Shown here: positions 17,382-25,952 of the stretch, piece by piece | How positions within the stretch are numbered: the stretch's first letter is position 1 | How the letters are laid out: each line of letters starts with the position of its first letter | Source: Fen-1258 sp041658245 | GTDB taxonomy: Bacteria > Bacteroidota > Ignavibacteria > Ignavibacteriales > Melioribacteraceae | Direction of reading: 5' to 3' | DNA: 64,000 nt | NCBI GenBank assembly: GCA_041658245.1 | Contig: JBBAAM010000009.1 | Span: 1-64,000 of the forward strand | Notes under the pieces: model-generated | Told to the model about the DNA's origin: nothing | The model's input: the letters and a program-made list of their open reading frames with translations, nothing else | The model's database searches: none | Program-made: the position numbers and the translations under genes

Positions 17382-18401
17382 TTAATTAGTAAAAGAAACT
17401 TTGTACATATTTATAGCTTCATAATTGTAAAGAGGAAAGTATTCCAGTAATTGTGAGAATGTTGTTTCCATCTTCTCTGGTACTTTATCTATCTTCAATA
17501 GATCAAGATTACCAGGTGCATGAATAGTTTTACCGAATAGGTCTGCTGCAATAGGTATTTGAGGTCCGGCTTGTTTTGTCTTCGCGGAATTTATATAACG
17601 AACTTTCCCATTTTTTACTGCATTAACATTTTGCGCACCCTCACGATGAGCGATCTCATAAGGTGTTGTAGTACCCCAACCGACTTTTTCGCCTTCGAAG
17701 TAAGGTCCACCTGCATTATCCCAAATCGGAATTAGAATAACATCAGGATTAGCTTTTACTATTTCATCCCACGAAACTTTCGGTGCAATTCCGGGTCGGT
17801 CACTAAAAATCGGATTACCTCCGACAGCTTTTAGTAACTCCGTTATGTAAGAATCTTTACCCGGGACACATTTATAAAAGTAGTTTATTTCGTAATAGAC
17901 ATTTACTTTAGGTGCATCTTGATATTTTAGACAAACTTTCTTTAGATTAAATTTTAACTCATCAACTAATTTTCCTGCAACAAGATCTTTGTTAATAGCT
18001 TTTCCAAATTCCAATATTTTATCATAGACTTCATTAAGACTCGTTTCTTCCATGTGGATTACTTTGAATCCTTCTTTCTTAAATAAGTCTCTATACTTGA
18101 TTTGAATTCCTGTACAAGTGAGTATCAGATCAGGCTTTAGTGATCTGACTTTTTCAAGATTGATATCGGCAAAGCCGCCGATGATTTCAAGCTTGCCTTC
18201 TTTTACCAATCTTGGAATAGAATCTGGAAATATGCAATACCTCGTAACAGCAATCAGATCATTTGTACCGCTAATAGCAGCAACTATGTTCGTCCAGTTA
18301 GGTGCAAGTGATACGATCTTAAATTGTTTTTGCGCGTAGTATGAATTAAAGACAAATAAAGAAATTAATAGAAGTAAGGTTTTTGCTTTGTGAATTTTCA
18401 C
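17382..18401 (-). CDS. Periplasmic cobalamin/metal-chelate-type binding protein (BtuF-like)
   Basis: A 339-residue protein beginning with GTG after a strong GGAGG site and carrying a signal peptide ending near SYYAQ; no lipobox Cys is seen. The fold is that of TroA/BtuF binding proteins: FKIVSLAPNWTNIVAAI, an INLEKVRSLKPDLILT segment, ITELLKAVGGNPIF and KVSWDEIVKANPDVILI. It heads the long operon, yet no FecCD permease is found there. It may deliver its ligand to the permease made from the riboswitch unit (1-314). ECF transporters do not normally use a periplasmic binding protein, so its partner is uncertain. Confidence 0.85.
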   Translation of the reverse strand: MKIHKAKTLLLLISLFVFNSYYAQKQFKIVSLAPNWTNIVAAISGTNDLIAVTRYCIFPDSIPRLVKEGKLEIIGGFADINLEKVRSLKPDLILTCTGIQIKYRDLFKKEGFKVIHMEETSLNEVYDKILEFGKAINKDLVAGKLVDELKFNLKKVCLKYQDAPKVNVYYEINYFYKCVPGKDSYITELLKAVGGNPIFSDRPGIAPKVSWDEIVKANPDVILIPIWDNAGGPYFEGEKVGWGTTTPYEIAHREGAQNVNAVKNGKVRYINSAKTKQAGPQIPIAADLFGKTIHAPGNLDLLKIDKVPEKMETTFSQLLEYFPLYNYEAINMYKVSFTN

Positions 18402-18442
18402 CTTTTCCTCCGTTACAAAGAGGGTTTAATTAAACTTGTTGG

Positions 18443-18456
18443 GTTGTTGGTACAAC
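18443..18456. promoter_or_regulatory. Candidate GntR/HutC-type operator
   Basis: GTTGTTGGTACAAC is an inverted repeat with 5-base arms (GTTGT/ACAAC) and a 4-base spacer. HutC-type regulators recognise sites of the TTGT-N4-ACAA form. It covers the end of the -10 element and the probable start of transcription of the operon that encodes a GntR/UTRA protein, 42-55 bases before the first start codon. Confidence 0.6.
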
Positions 18457-18482
18457 TTACATTTTTTAACATAGTTTGTCAA
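18454..18482 (-). promoter_or_regulatory. Probable promoter of the cobamide/nucleoside salvage operon
   Basis: On the minus strand a perfect TTGACA (18482-18477) is followed after 17 bases by TAAGTT (18459-18454). The -10 match is weak (three of six) but the -35 is exact and the spacing ideal. It overlaps the candidate operator and lies about 50 bases upstream of the GTG start of the first gene. Confidence 0.55.
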
Positions 18483-18784
18483 GATGAAATTTTTAAAGTG
18501 TTGCTTAATGTTTAGAAGGTATTTGAAAACGGGCTAAACTGAATACAATTTCTTAAAATACTTCATTTGAAATATCACGATCTAATCTTTCACCATAGCA
18601 TTAATTTCAAATCACTTCATACTCTGGAGTTCATATTACACAATAGAAGTAAATTATATACAGTAGCATTCTAGAATTCATTTCTTCTTTTTGTCTACTC
18701 AACGAAATTTTCCAATAAGTCAAATTATATCTATACTGTTATAGTTAAAGGTTATTTGAATATAAACCTGCCCTCTAAAAACAA

Positions 18785-18829
18785 ACCTCGAGAAAAATTT
18801 ACATTTGCTATAATCGAGGTTTTGTTTTT
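18785..18829. terminator. Bidirectional terminator-like hairpin beside repeat copy B
   Basis: ACCTCGA (18785-18791) pairs with TCGAGGT (18814-18820) around a 22-base loop. A T-rich run follows on the plus strand (18821-18829) and an A-rich run precedes, giving a T tract on the minus strand too. Read on the minus strand it lies just after the tRNA-3'-like piece of copy B, as a tRNA terminator would. Confidence 0.5.
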
Positions 18830-18834
18830 CTGTG

Positions 18835-18906
18835 CGGAGAGTCAGGGATTTTGCTCTACATCTACTTTCAATTTATTTTTGCAGATTTTGAGAGCATTGT
18901 GACCAA
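18835..18906 (+). repeat. Direct repeat copy B (tRNA-3'-end-like; possible attachment-site scar)
   Basis: This matches 1967-2038 over the same 72 bases, with about eight differences, mostly clustered in positions 17-26. It starts CGGAGAGTCAGGGATT, which on the minus strand reads like the last 16 bases of a tRNA T-arm and acceptor stem. The two copies lie about 16.9 kb apart and bracket the salvage operon. Confidence 0.75.
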
Positions 18907-19058
18907 GTCAAAATTTTTTTATCTATTATATGTGATCAGCTCAGTAATAAATTATCAAATGTACCATACAATGTCTATGCATTTATATACTTACTCGGAC
19001 TATGGGATAGGGATAACTAGTCAACATTATAGAAGCATGAAGTGAATTATCAAATAAT

Positions 19059-19889
19059 ATGTTAATTTTAATTTCACAAACAACAATTCATATGTTCGAT
19101 CCAATTAAAGAGGCATTTTCACGTCAATCAGAAATATTTGATGAGTATGAAAAAGGTAATGAGATTCTTAAATGGATGCGCTCGGTTACGCATAAGCATG
19201 TGCTGCGCTATTTAAGGAAGAGCGATAAAATATTGGAGCTAAATTCCGGTACCGGTATTGATGCCGTTTTCTTGGCAACGATCGGTTTTAAGATTTACTG
19301 CACAGATATATCGGAAGGAATGTTAAATAAATTAAATGAAAAGATTTCAGAATTTAATTTGCACGATCATATTACTTATCAACAACTTTCTTTTATAGAT
19401 CTTGATAAACTGTTCGTACATTCTTTCGATTATATATTTTCAAATTTTGGCGGACTTAACTGCATTGAAAATCTTACAGACGTCTTCAAACACCTTAGTA
19501 AAATATTAAATCCCGGAGGTAAAGTAACATTAGTGATTATTCCGCCGATATGTCCTTGGGAACAAGCATTGTTCTTAAAAGGAAAAATCTCAACTGCATT
19601 TAGAAGATTAAACAAAAATGGAGTTACAGCAAACATTGAAGGTGTAAAATTTACAACGTATTATCATAGTGTGGCTAAGACTGTAAAAGCGCTTGGACCA
19701 AATTTTAGGATTATAGAAATTCAAGGATTGGCATCAGTTAGTCCCCCACCGTATATGATAAACTTTCCGAAACGATTTCCACGATTATATAAAACTTTAA
19801 CTCGAATTGATGAAAAATTATCTCATACATTTCCTTTCAACCGTTGTGCTGATCATTTTATCATAACTGCTGAATTTATTCCTAACTAA
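19059..19889 (+). CDS. Class I SAM-dependent methyltransferase
   Basis: A 276-residue protein. The Rossmann-type SAM site is seen as ILELNSGTGIDAVFLATIGF (motif I, near residue 58), an acidic DISEGML loop (motif II) and NPGGKVTLVIIPP after the fourth strand. An in-frame ATG at 19092 (MFDPIKEAFSRQ) is the more likely start, as the first 11 residues do not resemble the family; neither start has a clear ribosome site. It is the only plus-strand gene between 2 and 23 kb. The methyl acceptor is unknown; UbiE-like small-molecule methyltransferases and sugar or lipid methylases share this layout. Confidence 0.8.
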   Translation: MLILISQTTIHMFDPIKEAFSRQSEIFDEYEKGNEILKWMRSVTHKHVLRYLRKSDKILELNSGTGIDAVFLATIGFKIYCTDISEGMLNKLNEKISEFNLHDHITYQQLSFIDLDKLFVHSFDYIFSNFGGLNCIENLTDVFKHLSKILNPGGKVTLVIIPPICPWEQALFLKGKISTAFRRLNKNGVTANIEGVKFTTYYHSVAKTVKALGPNFRIIEIQGLASVSPPPYMINFPKRFPRLYKTLTRIDEKLSHTFPFNRCADHFIITAEFIPN

Positions 19890-19891
19890 TC

Positions 19892-20611
19892 TCAAACTTG
19901 ATTTCCCTTTTTTAATTGATGTTCAATCTGCATTTGGCATTCAATCGAATATATAAAATTGACTTCCAGCCAATTCTTTATTTCCGAAACAGGTCTTAGA
20001 TTATAATTATTATTTTTAGCAATCATCTGTATTTCATCAATAGGACAATCATCCGATAGAATCATTAATATTATGATTTTCTTGTTCTGGAATTTTTCCA
20101 ATTGCAAAAAGAGCTTTCTGTAGTATTGGAAATCTCTTCCGCAATTCCATGCATAATCGCTCTCTACTATCGGATCTTTTGCAAAATAGGGAGGATTAAT
20201 TATAATAAAATTAAAATCGCAATCTGATATGTTATCAAACAGATCGGAGTGAATAATTTTAATAGGCGCATTATTTATTCCGGAGTTCAAATACAGATTC
20301 TTGACAACCTTTTCACTTATATCCGATGCGGTAACAGAAGCACCTTTTTTCTGGCAGTAAATTGAAATGAGCCCTGAACCGGCACCAAGTTCCAACACTT
20401 TTTTCCCGCATAAATCATATTTAGCCAGATGGTTCAAAAGTATTTTTGTGCTAAAGAAGAGACCCGGATGAAAAATTCCGGGAAGTACTATTACTCTAAT
20501 TCCTTCATAAGAATAAGCTCGTTCCTTGTTTAAATACCGTTTAATGAGAAAAATTAGCACCGGAGAAATTATTTTTTTAACTCTTCTTTTAATTTTCATT
20601 TCTGAAGTCAT
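19892..20611 (-). CDS. PrmC/HemK-like methyltransferase (NPPY motif)
   Basis: A 239-residue protein with motif I VLELGAGSGLISIYC, an ASDIS loop and the catalytic IIINPPYFAKDP segment. NPPY marks methylation of planar amide or amine nitrogens in glutamine, adenine or guanine, as in PrmC and RsmC/TrmN-type enzymes. The N-terminus has a basic stretch and a hydrophobic VLIFLIKRYL, and the body aligns best with short 'methyltransferase small' proteins. It converges tail to tail with the upstream plus-strand gene, leaving two bases, and follows the radical SAM gene by five bases. Substrate unknown. Confidence 0.75.
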   Translation of the reverse strand: MTSEMKIKRRVKKIISPVLIFLIKRYLNKERAYSYEGIRVIVLPGIFHPGLFFSTKILLNHLAKYDLCGKKVLELGAGSGLISIYCQKKGASVTASDISEKVVKNLYLNSGINNAPIKIIHSDLFDNISDCDFNFIIINPPYFAKDPIVESDYAWNCGRDFQYYRKLFLQLEKFQNKKIIILMILSDDCPIDEIQMIAKNNNYNLRPVSEIKNWLEVNFIYSIECQMQIEHQLKKGNQV

Positions 20612-20616
20612 TCAAA

Positions 20617-22119
20617 TTAAAATCCTTCTATTTCTGGTTGACGATATTGCAGCCAATATTTTTGCAACAATTTTATCTCGTAAGGCAAAGCATAAATTTT
20701 TGTTTTATATCTAAATTTTGAAAAAGACTTTATCGTTGCTCTTTGCAGCTTAGACAATTTAATATCGGAAACAGTCGGGTAATAACCATTAAGTATGGTT
20801 TCGAAGTTTCTAATTTTATTTACAATTTTTTCGGTGAGCCATGGGGTAAGAGGATTCTTCCTTAAATCAAATTTTTCCCAATGGGGGTTGATCCAATCTT
20901 CAAGCTTTTCCGGAAACTTAAATCCTTTATTTAATGCCTGTTTAAATAGTTCAGAATTTGTGGTGGGTACCGGACTATAGATATAAATAATTATTTCCGT
21001 ATCGGGATTGATCTCTTTTATTTCTCGAATAAAGTTTATGTCGTCGTCAATTTGTTTCATAACTAATTTTTCTGACTCTGCTGGGAGTCCTAACACAAAA
21101 GAATATTCGGGAATAATATCAAATTGTTTCATTCGAGCGGCGAATTGTTTGATCTGTTCTTTAGTTTGTGTTCCGCCTTTGTTCATCTGTTTCAAAACTT
21201 CATCGCTTCCGCTTTCAGCACCGAAGAAAATCATTCTGCACCCGGCTTTTCTTATTAGTTCAAGAGATGAATCCTTAAAATTATTTACGGTATCAATTCT
21301 GCCTTCACCCCACCAGATCATCTTTTCATTTTTTATCAGCTCGGAAAATTCAACTGTCCTTTTTTCTGATACAAAAAAATTATTATCATGAAATTCTATA
21401 GCGTTACCGCCATAAACATCTTTTAAAAATTTAATGTCGTCATAAATTTTTTGTGCTGATCTTCCTTTCCAACGTGCATTATAGATCGGAACAATTCCGC
21501 AAAAAGAACATGTAAACGGACAGCCCACACTTGAATGGTAAGCGATTGTTTTTGTTCCTAGAAAAGTTTTACCGAGATAGTATTTAAGCGGATAAAAACT
21601 ATTCAGCTTATCATAAGGAAGTGCAGCGAGAGTATCCTGATCATATAGTTCATCCTTAGAATTAAAAATTATTTTATTGTCTTTGAAGAAGGTTAAATTG
21701 TTAATGGAGTCCGGTTGCTCATTTTTTTCTAACACATCTATAAGTTTAGGAAATGCATAATCACCGGGCCCGTTTATAATGAAATCAACACAACCGGAAC
21801 GAATGACAACTTCCGGTTGATTTGAAGGAAAGTATCCGCCCCATATAATTATTACATCCTTAAATATTCTTTTTATTTCACGAGAGATAGGAATTGCCTG
21901 CTTTAGTTGAGGTCCCGGCATTACAGTAATTCCAAAATATCTGTAATCACCGGTTTGAAATGCATTAATTATTTTTTGCAAAGGATCTTTTTCAAGATTT
22001 CCGTCTACGATTAAATAATCATACTCCCCTTCCACTGAAGCTGTGATAGACAAAATCGAATTTGGTATTCTGGGTTTTGAATTTGCACTCCTAGGATTGA
22101 AAAGTATAATCTTATTCAT
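20617..22119 (-). CDS. B12-binding-domain radical SAM protein
   Basis: A protein of 500 residues when started at the ATG at 22119 (a TTG two codons upstream would extend it). The first 150 residues form a cobalamin-binding-like Rossmann domain (DYLIVDGNLEKD, IWGGYFPSNQPE). The radical SAM barrel carries the cluster motif CPFTCSFC (C-x3-C-x2-C) and later GCRMIFFGAESGS. Such class B enzymes act as methylases or ring-forming enzymes in lipid and surface-glycan pathways. The B12 domain lacks an obvious DxHxxG, as is common for this class. Flippase and glycosyltransferase neighbours suggest a surface lipid or sugar substrate. Confidence 0.85.
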   Translation of the reverse strand: MNKIILFNPRSANSKPRIPNSILSITASVEGEYDYLIVDGNLEKDPLQKIINAFQTGDYRYFGITVMPGPQLKQAIPISREIKRIFKDVIIIWGGYFPSNQPEVVIRSGCVDFIINGPGDYAFPKLIDVLEKNEQPDSINNLTFFKDNKIIFNSKDELYDQDTLAALPYDKLNSFYPLKYYLGKTFLGTKTIAYHSSVGCPFTCSFCGIVPIYNARWKGRSAQKIYDDIKFLKDVYGGNAIEFHDNNFFVSEKRTVEFSELIKNEKMIWWGEGRIDTVNNFKDSSLELIRKAGCRMIFFGAESGSDEVLKQMNKGGTQTKEQIKQFAARMKQFDIIPEYSFVLGLPAESEKLVMKQIDDDINFIREIKEINPDTEIIIYIYSPVPTTNSELFKQALNKGFKFPEKLEDWINPHWEKFDLRKNPLTPWLTEKIVNKIRNFETILNGYYPTVSDIKLSKLQRATIKSFSKFRYKTKIYALPYEIKLLQKYWLQYRQPEIEGF

Positions 22120-22134
22120 ATACAACTTTGCTGT

Positions 22135-23373
22135 TTACGATTGACTTAATTCTATTTGATTACTAATTGATTTTGTGCTGCTGATTAATCCGACTCTCTT
22201 TTCAAAGAAATAGTAAAACGAAAGCGAAAGCAATTCTCCGATTACTCCTGCAATAAGAGCTCCATTGATTTTATGAATCGAGATCAAGAAATAATTCAGA
22301 GGAATACTTACAACCAGTACAGAAATACCTGTGAATAAAATTAATGATTCTTTCTTGATCTTATAGAGAATGTACACTCTAATTGTATAATAAAAAATAG
22401 GAACAATATATAAAAATGAAAGAAGTGCCATTTGCCAGCTGATATTTATTCCGTAGATTTTTTCGAGTACTAAAGCAAGTGCAATAGTTATCGGGACTGA
22501 GACAATAAATCCGAACAAAGTAAATCTAAACGAAAATTTTGATAGAGTTCGGCTGTTCATTCTGTATATTTCTTTTAAGTACGGCTGAATAATGAAACCG
22601 GTAGCTGCATGTATGAGCAAAATATAATTAATTAAGATCTGGTAAACTGCTAAATCATTTTTAGGAAGCAATAGTGCCACAAAATACAAGTCCAATCTGG
22701 ATTGAAGCATTCCAATAATACCGAGAAGGAAAAAAATAAATCAGGCAGATAATATTTTTAGATTTATCGAAGTTGAAAAATTAAAATGTAATATTTTTCT
22801 AAAGTATATACCGAAAACGATTAATCTTATTAATTCAATAGTGATAAATACAAATAATAATAATTGAACTGTTATACTTTTATTCGAAACAATAATTATC
22901 GAAATTGAAATTAATGAAAGCGTTATTTCCACTAGTAAAAAGAATTTCATCTTCTTGTAGAATAGAATTAGAACTTCAAAAGATCGGTTGAAGAAAATTA
23001 TTAACTGCCATAATATGAGCAGAAATTTGATATCGCTGGGTATTTGTAATATTAGAATTATTAGAGCGACAATTATCAATAACGGTAATCTGGCTTTTAA
23101 GTTCTCAAACCAATTCGTCGCTACTTTAGGATTGTCTAAAGAAAATTCTCTCAATAGATATTGTTTGCTTCCCCAACTGATTAATTGAGCTCCGAGATTA
23201 AAAATGATAAGGTATGAAACGAGTTCACCCCAAACAGAAAAAGATGAGAATTTTATTACGAGAAACGAGATAAGACTGTTCAAAGCAAGGGGCACAACAT
23301 TCCGCCCGGAGTTGATTAAAACTAAACTTAATCTTTTCTTCCACTTGATATATTTTTTGGAATATTTATGCAT
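22135..23373 (-). pseudogene. Wzx-type polysaccharide flippase interrupted by one in-frame TGA
   Basis: The frame from 23373 gives 210 residues, then TGA (22743-22741), then in the same frame continues FIFFLLGIIGMLQSRLDLYFV to the stop at 22135. Without the TGA the product would be about 412 residues with around twelve transmembrane helices, the usual size of O-antigen/lipid-linked oligosaccharide flippases. No frameshift is needed. An ATG at 22710 could restart a C-terminal half of 191 residues, but half a flippase is unlikely to work. Options are a recent nonsense mutation, a sequencing error, or UGA read-through; no evidence for the last was seen. Confidence 0.8.
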
Positions 23374-23428
23374 GAACTTTCTATTTTTAAGTATTGTTAA
23401 GTAATGATAGAGAACAAATTACTTATTA

Positions 23429-24691
23429 ATGAAACTCAAATCGAAGATATACATAGATAAATTAGTCGGGATACCCATTGTTTTTTCCCTCAATCTGATA
23501 TTTCGATTTTTCTTACAATTCAAACAAGAAATGGAGCCGGATAATTCAACAATAAAAAAAATTGTTGTCTGTAAGTTCATGGGAATGGGAAGCATTATAC
23601 AGAGTACATCCTTATTAATGACTTTGAAAAACAACTTCCCTAATGCACAGATAGTTTTCGTTACTGCGCCTAAAAATCATTCGTTACTTCAAAGCTTCCC
23701 TTTTGTTGATAAGATACTAATAGTTAATGATAATACAATTCTTAGTCTTTTCTCAAGTTCTATAAAAACAGTGTTTGATCTATGGATTAACAAAGCAGAT
23801 CTATTTATAGATCTGGAGATTTATTCTTACTTCAGTACATTGTTTACAGTCTTCTGTTTTCCAAAGTACAAATTCGGTTTCTACAGAAAAGAATCGCGGA
23901 TTCAGCTTGGGGTATATTCCAAAATGATCTACTTTAATACGAAAGTGCCGGTGAATAATATTTATCTTCAAGCGGCAAAACTTCTTAAATGCGATTCAAC
24001 TGTTACTGAGCTATATAACTACCGGCATCTTTTTGAAACTGATTCTGCTTCCTTAAACAACAAACTTGATAAAATAATTGATCCTTGCAAAGAATACATT
24101 GTTATTAACCCCAATGCTTCTGACCTTAGAATAGAAAGACGTTGGGATAGCAAAAACTATATTGAACTGATAAAAAGAATTCTTGTAAATTTTCCCGATA
24201 AGTTAATCGTTCTCATTGGATCATCGGAAGAAGTTGAGTATGTTGAAAATATATTTCAAGCAATAGACAATAAATATCAATCAAAAATAATTAATACTGC
24301 CGGTGAATTATCTCTTATGGAACTTATCGCGTTAATTCGTAAAAGTTGCTTAATGATCACAAATGATACCGGTCCGCTGCATATTGCTTTTGCACTGAAC
24401 AAGAAAATAATTGCATTGTTCGGCCCTTGCTCTCCTTCGGATTACAACAACCAGCAAAATGTATTTTTTATTTATAAGAATATTTATTGCAGTCCTTGTG
24501 TTCATCACTTTTCTATTTCGCCGTGTAAAGGCGATAACCAATGTATGAAGCTAATAATAACTGATGAAGTAATGACCGCCGTAAATAATATTTTTAAGAA
24601 TAAATTATTAACAAACAATGCTAATTCTGAAATTCAATATACTTTTGTCGAAAAGAATTTTCCTTTTGGTATTGTTAAGAGGGGGCGTTAA
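23429..24691 (+). CDS. Glycosyltransferase family 9 (heptosyltransferase-like)
   Basis: A 420-residue cytoplasmic enzyme with the two-domain GT-B fold of ADP-heptose:LPS heptosyltransferases. N-terminal KKIVVCKFMGMGSIIQSTSLL is the acceptor-side glycine loop. The C-terminal donor domain has VIGSSEEVEY and the signature TNDTGPLHIAFALNKKIIALFGP. Near the end lies a cysteine-containing segment (CSPCVHHFSISPCKGDNQC). It transfers a sugar, often heptose, to a lipid-linked or LPS core acceptor. It is on the plus strand, divergent from the flippase and overlapping the convergent GT87 gene by 17 bases. Confidence 0.85.
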   Translation: MKLKSKIYIDKLVGIPIVFSLNLIFRFFLQFKQEMEPDNSTIKKIVVCKFMGMGSIIQSTSLLMTLKNNFPNAQIVFVTAPKNHSLLQSFPFVDKILIVNDNTILSLFSSSIKTVFDLWINKADLFIDLEIYSYFSTLFTVFCFPKYKFGFYRKESRIQLGVYSKMIYFNTKVPVNNIYLQAAKLLKCDSTVTELYNYRHLFETDSASLNNKLDKIIDPCKEYIVINPNASDLRIERRWDSKNYIELIKRILVNFPDKLIVLIGSSEEVEYVENIFQAIDNKYQSKIINTAGELSLMELIALIRKSCLMITNDTGPLHIAFALNKKIIALFGPCSPSDYNNQQNVFFIYKNIYCSPCVHHFSISPCKGDNQCMKLIITDEVMTAVNNIFKNKLLTNNANSEIQYTFVEKNFPFGIVKRGR

Positions 24692-25952
24692 CCTCATTTA
24701 TTTTCTCTTCCATTGATAGCAGAAACCACACAGTAGTAAAGAAAAATAGAACCATTAGCCACAAGTGATAATATAGAAAAAACAAACCGAATGAATCAAT
24801 TCTTGTTTTATTTACAGCAAATGAAACAAATCCTGTTACAACATAAAGTGCGATGAAAATTAAACTATAAGTGTGTTTCTTTTCAAGGAACGAAATATCA
24901 ATTAATAATAGTGCCGGCAACGATAAAAGCAAAAGATGATAGCTCGCTGAAGCTGGTGATAAGACAAAAACTATAATACATGAAAGTGAAATTCCCTTAG
25001 ATATAAATTGTTTATCATTTCTAATTTTTATCATAGCATAAGAAGATAAAGAAATGAAAAATAAATAGATGAATACTTTAACAAATGAGAGTAAGAATGG
25101 ACTATTGATAAGCGGTATCGGGTTCTCGATAGGATCATAAACAAATATATTTAGTAAAAGCGAATTCCATGACTGAAACTGAACTGCATATTTAGATTGG
25201 CTGGAAAGTTCTCCATTTAAATGAGAAAAGAAAACTTTGTTAATAAATTCAATATAGAGATCCACACCGAAAAAGAATAATGCTATTAGATTAATCAAAA
25301 AGATCACCAATAATAAAGTCACAACTGTTTTGCTTTTCTTTTTAATCAGAAGTGCGGGTATAAATATCAATGGAAAATACTTTATCGCTGCACCGATCCC
25401 CCAGAATGTTCCGCTCATGATCTCTTTTTCCGATTTTATAAAGTAGTAACCGAGAGTTATTAGAAAAAGAAGAATTAAGTAAAACTGACCAAGAAGAAAA
25501 TTATTTATTAGAGCCGTTCCGGAAAGAAGAATAAAATTCATAGACATTATAAAACCGAAATTTGAAACCTTCCGAAATAATAGAGCCGTAAAAAATAAAA
25601 CGATTATATTCAAGAGAAGATAAATCCTTTTAGCCGTTAGCGGATTAAAGAGCGCTTCCGGAATCATCACAAAAACAGTTGGAGGAGGAAATGGAGAGAA
25701 CTTCCCAATCTCATCTATCCCATATTCGTTAATCTTCTGCTGAAACCACTTATCATCATATATTTTGGATAAATCCTTACCATCAAGAAGTAATTTAGAT
25801 GAAGTGTAATAGTTAGGAAAATCCGAATTGAGATTTGACCAGGCGGGAATAATTCCATAGCGGAAATGGAATAGACCAAGGATGATCAAAAGAATTATTG
25901 AGAAATATTTTGGCGGTTTAATAAATAAATTAACTAAGAAATATTTAGTCAA
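24675..25952 (-). CDS. Polytopic membrane glycosyltransferase, GT87 (DUF2029) type
   Basis: A 425-residue protein with about ten to twelve transmembrane helices. Family features are an early periplasmic loop with DFPNYYTSSKLLLDG, SPFPPPTVFVMIP and the mid-protein GIGAAIKYFPLIFIPALLIKK. GT87 enzymes use polyprenyl-phosphate mannose or similar donors on the outer face of the inner membrane. The start overlaps the end of the radical SAM gene by eight bases, so the two are coupled. Sugar and acceptor are unknown. Confidence 0.8.
   Translation of the reverse strand: MTKYFLVNLFIKPPKYFSIILLIILGLFHFRYGIIPAWSNLNSDFPNYYTSSKLLLDGKDLSKIYDDKWFQQKINEYGIDEIGKFSPFPPPTVFVMIPEALFNPLTAKRIYLLLNIIVLFFTALLFRKVSNFGFIMSMNFILLSGTALINNFLLGQFYLILLFLITLGYYFIKSEKEIMSGTFWGIGAAIKYFPLIFIPALLIKKKSKTVVTLLLVIFLINLIALFFFGVDLYIEFINKVFFSHLNGELSSQSKYAVQFQSWNSLLLNIFVYDPIENPIPLINSPFLLSFVKVFIYLFFISLSSYAMIKIRNDKQFISKGISLSCIIVFVLSPASASYHLLLLSLPALLLIDISFLEKKHTYSLIFIALYVVTGFVSFAVNKTRIDSFGLFFLYYHLWLMVLFFFTTVWFLLSMEEKINEVNAPS

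Larger units (their letters stand above)
18402..19058. other. Intergenic region: operon promoter/operator, hairpin and repeat copy B
   Basis: This 657-base gap contains the promoter and operator (18443-18482), a hairpin (18785-18820) and repeat copy B (18835-18906). Between 18490 and 18780, and from 18910 to 19058, only AT-rich sequence without recognisable features was seen. Confidence 0.75.

Noticed and set aside
18851..19045. Short open frame (64 codons) overlapping repeat copy B
   Set aside because: It overlaps the repeat, has no family resemblance or ribosome site, and the matching frame in copy A ends after about 17 codons.
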